Shown: positions 1-5,976 of the stretch, one piece after another
Layout of the letters: every line of letters starts with the position of its first letter
Numbering within the stretch: the first letter of the stretch is position 1
Source of the DNA: an uncultured Lachnospiraceae bacterium
Lineage (GTDB): Bacteria; Bacillota; Clostridia; Lachnospirales; Lachnospiraceae
Direction of reading: 5' to 3'
DNA length: 6,412 nucleotides
NCBI GenBank assembly: GCA_946183625.1
Contig: CAMHCL010000086.1
Location: 1-6,412 of the forward strand
Notes under the pieces: generated by a model
Told to the model about the DNA's origin: nothing
Databases searched by the model: none
The model's input: the letters and a program-made list of their open reading frames with translations, nothing else
Program-made: the position numbers and the translations under genes

Positions 1-246
1 GGAAATATGGCTATTGCATGGTCAAGTTCACTTCAGTTTACAGTTGAGACTATCACAGGTGGTGCATTTAGTTCTGCAGCAACTGGTGAAGGCTTTGTAA
101 ATGTATATAGAGGTTCTGGTAAGATCCTTATGGCTCCTACAATGCAGAATGCTCCTTATATGTCAACAACTAATGGACCTGAGACACAGCAAACAACTTC
201 ACAGGGTGTTGCTGGATCAATAGCAGGAAGTCTTTTCGACTTATAA
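1..246 (+). CDS. AIM24 family protein, C-terminal part (5' end outside window)
   Basis: The reading frame is open from the first base (Gly-Asn before the first Met at base 7), so this is the last 81 residues of a longer gene, not a small gene starting at base 7. The stretch with 'SSSLQFTVETITGG' followed by 'GEGFVNVYRGSGKILMAP' matches the end of the AIM24 / TIGR00266 beta-barrel family as I know it: a Trp-Ser-Ser-Ser strand, then a Gly-Glu-Gly and a Gly-x-Gly-Lys-(I/V)-(L/W) strand near the C-terminus. The final 30 residues or so are rich in Thr, Ser, Gln and Gly and look like a flexible tail. The biochemical role of bacterial AIM24 proteins is unknown; the name comes from a yeast mitochondrial protein. 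No signal peptide can be judged because the N-terminus is missing. A hairpin with a T-run follows 13 bases after the stop, so this gene probably ends its own transcript. The family call is fairly confident; function is not assigned. Confidence 0.8.
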   Translation, partial: GNMAIAWSSSLQFTVETITGGAFSSAATGEGFVNVYRGSGKILMAPTMQNAPYMSTTNGPETQQTTSQGVAGSIAGSLFDL

Positions 247-259
247 ATCTAATAAATGT

Positions 260-287
260 AAAAGGCCATCGTAATGATGGTCTTTTT
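260..287 (+). terminator. Rho-independent terminator (possibly bidirectional) after the AIM24 gene
   Basis: A 7-bp stem, GGCCATC (264-270) with GATGGTC (276-282), encloses a 5-base loop GTAAT and is followed by five T (283-287). Six of the pairs are Watson-Crick and one is G-T. Four A at 260-263 can pair with the T-run, so the minus-strand version also has a T tail. This is a classic intrinsic terminator for the AIM24 gene. It sits directly in front of the next ribosome binding site, so it could also act as a leader hairpin for the downstream operon. Confidence 0.85.
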
Positions 288-300
288 ACGGAGTTAATAT

Positions 301-873
301 ATGGAACATTTAGAGGCACAATCTTATATAGTTCCCTTTATTGAAGGCAAGATACCTGATGATAAGCAGGGCGATTTTTATGTTCATATGAAAAATTGCC
401 CTGCTTGTAAAGAAGAGCTTCAGATATACTATACTCTTATAGTTGGTATGAGACAGCTGGATAATAATGAATCCATATGCAGGGATTTTGGTAAATCACT
501 TGATGGTGATCTGAGCAGATTGGGAAGTAAGGTCAGCAGAAGAAAGAGTATTAAGTTTTCTGCCTTTTCTTTTGTTGTGGTTGGAATTGTGCTTATAGCT
601 GGTGTTCTATATGCCAGCAGTCTTGCCAGAGTATATAGATTTGAACAGGCTACGAAATTGAGTAATCAGGGGGAGACATATTTTCAGGATAGTTTTCAGG
701 ATAAACTGAAACTTACTCATGAAGACAGGTACCTGAATAGTGAACTCCTTCAGGTTGAGGATGAGATTACATTTTTTGATCGTGTGAAGAGTTATAATCA
801 ACTCATGGAAGACAATGAAAGAATTTCTGAAATAGGCGAGTGTATATTAAATGGCGAAATTACTACTGATTGA
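301..873 (+). CDS. Single-pass membrane protein with anti-sigma-type zinc finger (zf-HC2-like)
   Basis: This is a 190-residue protein. Near the N-terminus it has His29-x3-Cys33-x2-Cys36, the HxxxCxxC zinc-binding pattern of zf-HC2 domains found in many ZAS-type anti-sigma factors. One hydrophobic segment lies at about 86-109. The positive cluster before it (Lys77, Arg80, Arg81, Lys82, Lys85) predicts the zinc finger in the cytoplasm and the charged last 80 residues outside. The ATG at 301 is supported by GGAG at 290-293 with 7 bases of spacing. The family usually binds an ECF sigma factor encoded next to it, but no sigma gene lies on either visible side: AIM24 is upstream and polA downstream. 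The last 23 bases overlap polA, which suggests translational coupling. Partner and signal are unknown, and the outer domain is not recognised. 'Putative zinc-finger membrane protein' is safer than 'anti-sigma factor'. Confidence 0.75.
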   Translation: MEHLEAQSYIVPFIEGKIPDDKQGDFYVHMKNCPACKEELQIYYTLIVGMRQLDNNESICRDFGKSLDGDLSRLGSKVSRRKSIKFSAFSFVVVGIVLIAGVLYASSLARVYRFEQATKLSNQGETYFQDSFQDKLKLTHEDRYLNSELLQVEDEITFFDRVKSYNQLMEDNERISEIGECILNGEITTD

Positions 874-3463
874 TGGTAACAGTATTATGAACAGGGGGTA
901 TTTCGCACTCCCTAAGGATCTGACTAACAGTGAAGGCCTTCATACAAATGCGATTCTGGGATTTATGAACATATTTTTCAGAATATATGAGGAGGAACAG
1001 CCTACACATATAGTCGTTGCATTTGACGTACATCAGCCTACCTTCAGACATTTGATGTATAGTGAATATAAGGGTACAAGACATGGCATGGATGATGAAC
1101 TTAGAGAACAGTTTCCTGTTATCAAGGACATCCTTTCATCCATGAATATAACCTGTGTTGAGCAGGGCGGAATTGAGGCTGATGATATCATCGGTTCTTA
1201 TTCTGTGCTTGGAGATAAGGAAGGAATGGATGTCACCATTCTTTCGGGTGACAGAGACCTTCTGCAGCTGGCTACGGAACGTGTGCTTGTAAGGATACCG
1301 AAGACTAAGGCTGGCAAGACAACCATAGAAGATTATCATAGCAAGGATGTGTTCGACCTCTATGGTGTTACTCCTAAAGAATTCATTGAGATGAAAGGCC
1401 TCATGGGTGATACTTCTGACAATATCCCCGGTGTGCCTGGAATAGGCCCTAAAACGGCTTCTAAGATCATTTCTGAATATCATTCCATCGAAGCAGCAAT
1501 TACGCATATAGATGAGATAAAGCCTGACAAGGCCAGAGCAAATCTGGATGAATATAGAGAGCAGGCTCTTTTCTCACGTGATCTGGCAACCATCAAGCTG
1601 GACTGCGACCTTCCTGTAGATGTTAATTCGGTAAATGTATCGTATGCCGATATTTCTTCCGACAAGGCAAAGGATAAGCTGAGAAGTCTTCAGCTTAATA
1701 GCGTGCTTAAGAAACTGGGAGATGAACCGGAAACAAAGCAGGAGATAACACTTGATATAACTGATGCAGGAATCGATGAGATAAAAACCATTGTGAATAA
1801 ATCTGTTTCTGATCATGTGGGACTTTTCCCTGTCTATATTGATGGTATCATGTCAGGGGCAGCTGTTTCTGTTGATGGTCATGTATATATAACTACTGAC
1901 ACAAATCCTTCGATTTACAAGGATATACTTAAATCTGGAAAAACTATATGCTTTGAGGATGTAAAGAGGGTCATCGATACATTTGACATGGATATGGACA
2001 GCAAGGCTGTAGATGTATCCATAATGGCTTATCTTGTGGATCCTCTTGCCAACAGCTATTCCTATGATCAGCTTGCACTGAAATTCTTGAATGCAGAACT
2101 GAAGACTGAGAAGGAACTCATCGGTAAAAATGAGATAACTATATTCTCCTTTGCCGAGGAGAATTTCCGTGAATGGATTGGATATAATGCGTATATTCTT
2201 GATGTGGTATATCCGGTGATCCTGAAGAAGCTTCAGGATATGGATGAATTTAAGCTTTATAATGAGATTGAGCATCCGCTTATCTTCGTGCTTCATGATA
2301 TGGAGCGCTATGGTGTCGGCGCTGACAGAAGTGCGCTCATGAGCTTTGGAGATGAGTTAAATGGACGTATAGAAGAGCTGAAGACTCATATCTATGAACT
2401 GGCCGGCGAAGAATTCAACATAAATTCTCCTAAGCAGCTGGGAGTTATACTTTTCGAGAAAATGGAGTTAAAGGGTGGCAAGAAGACTAAAAGCGGTTAT
2501 TCCACCAGTGCTGATGTTCTGGAGAAAATACGTGGTGATCATGAGATCATTCCTGCTATTCTCGAATACAGACAGCTTACCAAGCTTGTATCTACATATG
2601 TGGAGGGACTTTCCCAGCATATAGGAGCAGACAGAAGGATACATAGTACATTTAACCAGACGGTAACTGCGACGGGCAGGATCAGTTCTACAGAGCCGAA
2701 TCTGCAGAATCTGCCAACCAGAACTTCTCTTGGAAAGGAGATCAGAAGGGTATTTACGCCTGATGATGGCTATATCTATCTGGATGCGGATTATTCCCAG
2801 ATAGAGCTCAGAGTTATGGCTTCCATGTCAGGAGATGAGGCTCTTATAGAGGCTTTTAATTCTGATAAGGATATACATGCTATTACGGCTTCACAGGTGT
2901 TTGATGTTGCCATAGAAGATGTGACTCCTGATCTGAGACGCAAGGCTAAGGCTGTTAATTTCGGTATCATTTATGGTATCAGTGCGTTTGGTCTAGGTGA
3001 AGATCTGGGAATCAGCAACAAGGAGGCAAAGCAGTATAAGGAAAAATATCTTGAGACATACAGCGGTGTTAAGACCTTCCTGGATGAACAGATCGCATCT
3101 GCCAAGGATATGGGCTATGTAAAGACTGTTTATAACCGTATAAGACCTATACCGGAACTAAAGAGCAGCAATTTCATGCAGAGAAGCTTTGGTGAACGTG
3201 TTGCAATGAATTCACCTATTCAGGGTACGGCTGCGGACATAATCAAGATAGCGATGATAAATGTGTATAAGGCTCTGAAGAATGGCAATTACAAGTCGAG
3301 ACTTATACTTCAGATACACGATGAACTCCTGATCGAGGTATATAAGCCTGAGCTTGAGGAGATTAAGAAGATTCTGGAAGAGAATATGGTGCATGCCGCT
3401 GATATGAAGGTGCCATTATATATCGATATGCATACAGGGGATTCATTATATGATGCAAAATAG
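851..3463 (+). CDS. polA: DNA polymerase I
   Basis: This 870-residue protein fills gaps and removes RNA primers during replication and repair in the cytoplasm. Its length is close to that of other Firmicutes Pol I proteins. The N-terminal 5'-nuclease domain (about 1-290) keeps its acidic metal ligands: Asp8, Asp59, Glu109-Ala-Asp-Asp112, Asp134, Asp136, Asp187 and Asp190, with a helix-hairpin-helix around 193-201. The middle domain (about 310-475) corresponds to the 3'-5' exonuclease but shows no DxE motif, so proofreading is probably lost, as in Bacillus Pol I. The polymerase domain has a conserved 'TGRISSTEPNLQNLP' stretch (608-622), motif A with Asp647, motif B with Arg696, Lys700, Phe704 and Tyr708, and motif C with His823-Asp824-Glu825. 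The ATG at 851 gives the usual 'MAKLLLIDGNS' start and lies inside the preceding gene. Only a weak ribosome site (AGGCGAG, 834-840) precedes it, which fits translational coupling. The coaE start overlaps the stop by 14 bases. Confidence 0.97.
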   Translation: MAKLLLIDGNSIMNRGYFALPKDLTNSEGLHTNAILGFMNIFFRIYEEEQPTHIVVAFDVHQPTFRHLMYSEYKGTRHGMDDELREQFPVIKDILSSMNITCVEQGGIEADDIIGSYSVLGDKEGMDVTILSGDRDLLQLATERVLVRIPKTKAGKTTIEDYHSKDVFDLYGVTPKEFIEMKGLMGDTSDNIPGVPGIGPKTASKIISEYHSIEAAITHIDEIKPDKARANLDEYREQALFSRDLATIKLDCDLPVDVNSVNVSYADISSDKAKDKLRSLQLNSVLKKLGDEPETKQEITLDITDAGIDEIKTIVNKSVSDHVGLFPVYIDGIMSGAAVSVDGHVYITTDTNPSIYKDILKSGKTICFEDVKRVIDTFDMDMDSKAVDVSIMAYLVDPLANSYSYDQLALKFLNAELKTEKELIGKNEITIFSFAEENFREWIGYNAYILDVVYPVILKKLQDMDEFKLYNEIEHPLIFVLHDMERYGVGADRSALMSFGDELNGRIEELKTHIYELAGEEFNINSPKQLGVILFEKMELKGGKKTKSGYSTSADVLEKIRGDHEIIPAILEYRQLTKLVSTYVEGLSQHIGADRRIHSTFNQTVTATGRISSTEPNLQNLPTRTSLGKEIRRVFTPDDGYIYLDADYSQIELRVMASMSGDEALIEAFNSDKDIHAITASQVFDVAIEDVTPDLRRKAKAVNFGIIYGISAFGLGEDLGISNKEAKQYKEKYLETYSGVKTFLDEQIASAKDMGYVKTVYNRIRPIPELKSSNFMQRSFGERVAMNSPIQGTAADIIKIAMINVYKALKNGNYKSRLILQIHDELLIEVYKPELEEIKKILEENMVHAADMKVPLYIDMHTGDSLYDAK
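3435..3440 (+). promoter_or_regulatory. Ribosome binding site for coaE inside polA
   Basis: CAGGGG lies in the last codons of polA. It is 9 bases before the ATG at 3450 and 12 bases before a second ATG at 3453. The spacing favours 3450, although either would give almost the same protein. Confidence 0.55.
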
Positions 3464-4076
3464 CAATAAATCGTTAACTGTCATTGGGCTTACTGGAGGT
3501 ATCGGAACCGGCAAATCCACCGTTCTTGATATCATAAGGAATGACTACAATGCTTACTGTGTTGAGGCAGACAAGATAGCTGCTGATATGGAGAAGAAGG
3601 GTCGGCATGTATATGACTGCATAGTAGAGCATTTTGGTACCCAGATACTTCGGGAAGACGGAGAGATTGACAGGGACTCCCTCAGACGGGTGGTCATGAA
3701 TGCTCCTGAGGCACTGGAATGGCTCAATAATCTCATACATCCCGAGGTTAAGAAGTTCATTGTGACTGATATAGAAAGGGTGCGGGAAGAAGCACATTTT
3801 ACCTATTATGTGATAGAGGCGGCCCTTCTGATTCAGGATGGATATAAGGATATATGTGACTATATGTTAAATGTATCGGTTACCCGGAAGGTTCGTATAG
3901 AACGTATCATGGCAAATAGGGGATATGACTATGATAAAGCTCTGAGCTTTATTAATAATCAGCCAGATGAGGATTTTTACAGGGATAATTCAGATATTAC
4001 AATTGATAATTCCGGTGGGCGTGAAGATATAGCCAGGGAAGTGTCAGGGGTGTTTAAAATCATTGAGAATAGATAG
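3450..4076 (+). CDS. coaE: Dephospho-CoA kinase
   Basis: This 208-residue enzyme phosphorylates the 3'-hydroxyl of the ribose in dephospho-CoA with ATP, the last step of coenzyme A synthesis; it acts in the cytoplasm. The P-loop 'GGIGTGKST' occupies residues 16-24. It is followed by the family's Ala40-Asp41 (the 'DAD' region), the 'WLNNLIHP' block at 91-98, a 'EAALLIQDGY' block at 123-132, an Arg-rich lid ('RIERIMANRGYDYDKA') and the late 'IDNSGG' segment. Length is normal for the family. The Glu that normally ends the PLL(F/V)E motif is Gln129 here, and the preceding Pro is Ala. The gene begins within the last 14 bases of polA, a pairing in keeping with the polA-(mutM)-coaE cluster of Bacillus subtilis, but without mutM. 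The promoter of the next gene lies within its last codons. Confidence 0.95.
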   Translation: MMQNSNKSLTVIGLTGGIGTGKSTVLDIIRNDYNAYCVEADKIAADMEKKGRHVYDCIVEHFGTQILREDGEIDRDSLRRVVMNAPEALEWLNNLIHPEVKKFIVTDIERVREEAHFTYYVIEAALLIQDGYKDICDYMLNVSVTRKVRIERIMANRGYDYDKALSFINNQPDEDFYRDNSDITIDNSGGREDIAREVSGVFKIIENR

Positions 4077-4091
4077 TGGCTGTGTTAAAAT
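4063..4091 (+). promoter_or_regulatory. Sigma-A-type promoter for the GGDEF gene
   Basis: TTGAGA at 4063-4068 (5 of 6 matches to TTGACA) and TAAAAT at 4086-4091 (5 of 6 to TATAAT) are separated by exactly 17 bases. A TG two bases before the -10 box (4083-4084, TGT-TAAAAT) makes it an extended -10. The predicted start is near 4097-4099, giving a leader of about 30 bases. The -35 box lies inside coaE. The sequence match is strong, but activity is inferred. Confidence 0.72.
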
Positions 4092-4109
4092 GTAAAGAGT
4101 GATTATTGT

Positions 4110-4116
4110 GGGGGAG
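4110..4116 (+). promoter_or_regulatory. Ribosome binding site for the GGDEF gene
   Basis: GGGGGAG ends 11 bases before the ATG at 4128, slightly long but workable. A nearer ATG at 4120 is only 3 bases away and opens a frame that stops after five codons, so 4128 is the real start. Confidence 0.65.
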
Positions 4117-4127
4117 TATATGTTATT

Positions 4128-5939
4128 ATGCCTTTAGATTATAAGCTTAAGATAATTGCATATTCCAGACAATTTCATAGAGTTCTGTATGGTTTGCTGT
4201 TATTTGTAACTATTTTAGCTTATGTCTCAAATACAACATCAGGCTCTAATTTTGTTATATATTACTCTTTAAGTTTTATTGGCTTTTTCATATTTGATGA
4301 GATGCTCTTTAAAGAACAGAAGGATGATGGCAGCTTTAAAGGGTGGTACATAACGTTTTCTGTCCGTGATTTTGTTTACGTGACTGTATTATCTGCAGGT
4401 AATCTGCTATGTCATTATGATAATCTGTATGTAACCGTTCTTACATGCTTTTTCGTCATTATTCTGGCTGAAGATGTTATCTTTAGCAATCCATTTAATT
4501 CTCAGGAAAGCTTTTTTAAAGCAGCACTTCTTTCAATGATCTATCTGATAGGACTGTTCATATCAGAAGGCTTTAAGATCAGCAGTGCATTGGCTGTTCT
4601 TTATATGGTTCTCATAGTTCTGATCCTTGTCAGTGTTTATCTGATCAGATACTTCTATGAAAGCAGTGTAAGATATTTCAATGCGAAATATAACGATGAG
4701 CTGTTCAAGAATGAGGATATCATCAAGGATAATGAAAAGCTGAATGACCTGCGTGAGAAGGTTGAGAGGGTCAACAACGCGATCAATTACCAGAAGATAC
4801 AGCTTACTAAGGCTAATGATAACCTGGAGATGATGAACAAGGAGAATAATTCACTTCTTGAGGTTATGAAGACTTTCTTCAGTTCTCGAAGCATTCCTGA
4901 TAATGCAGCAGTAATGCTTAGAAATGTTATCAATATCAAGGAAGCTGAGTATTGTGTTCTCTTTCTGGACGAGGATGTATATATGAATGAGGATCCTCTT
5001 ATAAGGATCATGTTCAGGGAGAATAATATAAATGCTCCTCTATATAACTCTATCAAGAGAGAGGAGATCATAAAGGTCTTCAATATAATCAAGTCAGGAG
5101 ATTTTTCAGAGCCTCTTGTATTATGTGAAAATAATGATTATAAATATGACCTGATCAAAGTAAATGGTATAGTTAATCAGGTCGCATTTCCTGTATATGA
5201 AAATGATAATCTCTATGGTGTAATGATAGTTGCATCCAAGCATTACAATTTCTTTGAGAATGGTTATGCTTTCTATGAGACATCAGTGGTGGACTTTACA
5301 TCAGCCCTTATTTCTACCAGACTTTACATACTTACGGAAGATATGGCCAAAAAGGATGGTCTTACAGGTATATATAACCGTATCTACTTCAATGAATTCT
5401 ACAAGATACTTCTCAGAAGAGTATTTGAAGAGGATGGTTCAATAGCTGTTGCCATGCTGGATATAGACCATTTCAAGAATATAAACGATACATATGGCCA
5501 TCTGGTGGGTGATGCTGTTATCAAATATGTCGCTGATATTGACAGAAGATTTGCCAAGAAGTACGGTGGAACAGCTGTAAGATTTGGTGGTGAGGAATTC
5601 CTCTTCATACTTACAGATGTGGATCATGATGAAATGTGTGAGATCATGAAGGAATTCCATCATGAGATAGTTACAGGCGTTATTGAGTATGAGGATAAGC
5701 TTATCAAGATAGATGCCAGTATCGGACTCTCAGCATATCCTTATCTCAGAACCGATATCAATGAGGTTCTGGAAAGAGCAGATATGGCCATGTATTACAG
5801 CAAGGAGCATGGCAGAGGCCTTGTTGTTACAGATTCAGAGGACGGCGAATTTAAGGTGCTGACTGAATTTGAAGAAATAAAGGAATCGGAATCTGACGTT
5901 GAAGAGTTTGAGGATTTCGAGTTTGTAGTATCAGAATGA
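4128..5939 (+). CDS. Membrane-anchored diguanylate cyclase with GAF-like domain
   Basis: This 603-residue protein probably condenses two GTP into cyclic di-GMP at the inner face of the membrane. Residues about 16-175 hold five or six hydrophobic segments (roughly 16-33, 42-61, 79-95, 100-118, 130-147, 153-175); this sensor region is not one I recognise. A charged, probably coiled-coil linker follows (about 185-245), then a GAF-like domain (about 245-400, with 'VNQVAFPVY' at 349-357). The GGDEF domain (about 405-565) is complete: 'DGLTGIYNR' 410-418, Asp445-x-Asp447-x-Phe-Lys-x-x-Asn453-Asp454, active-site Gly487-Gly-Glu-Glu-Phe491, 'SIGLSAYP' 531-538 and 'ADMAMYYSKEHGRG' 551-564. The RxxD inhibitory site expected at 478-481 reads Lys-Tyr-Gly-Gly, so product inhibition is probably absent. 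The last 35 residues are strongly acidic (16 Asp/Glu). The gene has its own likely promoter inside coaE. The signal is unknown. Enzymatic activity is likely from intact residues but not proven. Confidence 0.92.
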   Translation: MPLDYKLKIIAYSRQFHRVLYGLLLFVTILAYVSNTTSGSNFVIYYSLSFIGFFIFDEMLFKEQKDDGSFKGWYITFSVRDFVYVTVLSAGNLLCHYDNLYVTVLTCFFVIILAEDVIFSNPFNSQESFFKAALLSMIYLIGLFISEGFKISSALAVLYMVLIVLILVSVYLIRYFYESSVRYFNAKYNDELFKNEDIIKDNEKLNDLREKVERVNNAINYQKIQLTKANDNLEMMNKENNSLLEVMKTFFSSRSIPDNAAVMLRNVINIKEAEYCVLFLDEDVYMNEDPLIRIMFRENNINAPLYNSIKREEIIKVFNIIKSGDFSEPLVLCENNDYKYDLIKVNGIVNQVAFPVYENDNLYGVMIVASKHYNFFENGYAFYETSVVDFTSALISTRLYILTEDMAKKDGLTGIYNRIYFNEFYKILLRRVFEEDGSIAVAMLDIDHFKNINDTYGHLVGDAVIKYVADIDRRFAKKYGGTAVRFGGEEFLFILTDVDHDEMCEIMKEFHHEIVTGVIEYEDKLIKIDASIGLSAYPYLRTDINEVLERADMAMYYSKEHGRGLVVTDSEDGEFKVLTEFEEIKESESDVEEFEDFEFVVSE

Positions 5940-5965
5940 GTACATTTTAAATTAATAATATAAAC

Positions 5966-5972
5966 GAGGTGA
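5966..5972 (+). promoter_or_regulatory. Ribosome binding site for ackA
   Basis: GAGGTGA sits with its core 5 bases before the ATG at 5977, a strong and well-spaced site that fixes the start. The 37-base gap before ackA has no hairpin terminator. It is very A+T-rich and contains -10-like words (TAATAT 5956-5961, TATAAA 5959-5964) without a convincing -35 box. Confidence 0.75.
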
Positions 5973-5976
5973 TAAA

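Noticed and set aside
7..246. Independent 79-residue gene starting at base 7
   Set aside because: The frame is open to the window edge and the sequence is the C-terminal end of the AIM24 family, so the Met at base 7 is internal.
242..247. TATAAA as a -10 box for the 301 gene
   Set aside because: No acceptable -35 hexamer lies 16-18 bases upstream, and the word overlaps the AIM24 stop codon in A+T-rich DNA.
1136..1507. Open frame of 123 codons on the minus strand
   Set aside because: It lies opposite the conserved 5'-nuclease domain of polA and its translation matches no family I know.
1853..2296. Open frame of 147 codons on the minus strand inside polA
   Set aside because: It lies wholly opposite well-conserved polA coding sequence, has no evident ribosome site and its product looks like a compositional shadow.
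4077..4127. Riboswitch or cyclic di-GMP aptamer before the GGDEF gene
   Set aside because: Only 51 bases lie between coaE and the start, and the predicted leader is about 30 bases, too short for a known aptamer plus switch.
5230..5445. Open frame of 71 codons on the plus strand in a second frame
   Set aside because: It overlaps the GAF-like to GGDEF junction, where the main frame carries clear conserved motifs.
5923..5964. Promoter for ackA (TTGTAG with TTTAAA, TAATAT or TATAAA)
   Set aside because: The -35 candidate matches only 3 of 6 positions and the -10 words are expected by chance in such A+T-rich sequence. A promoter may exist, but I cannot pick one.
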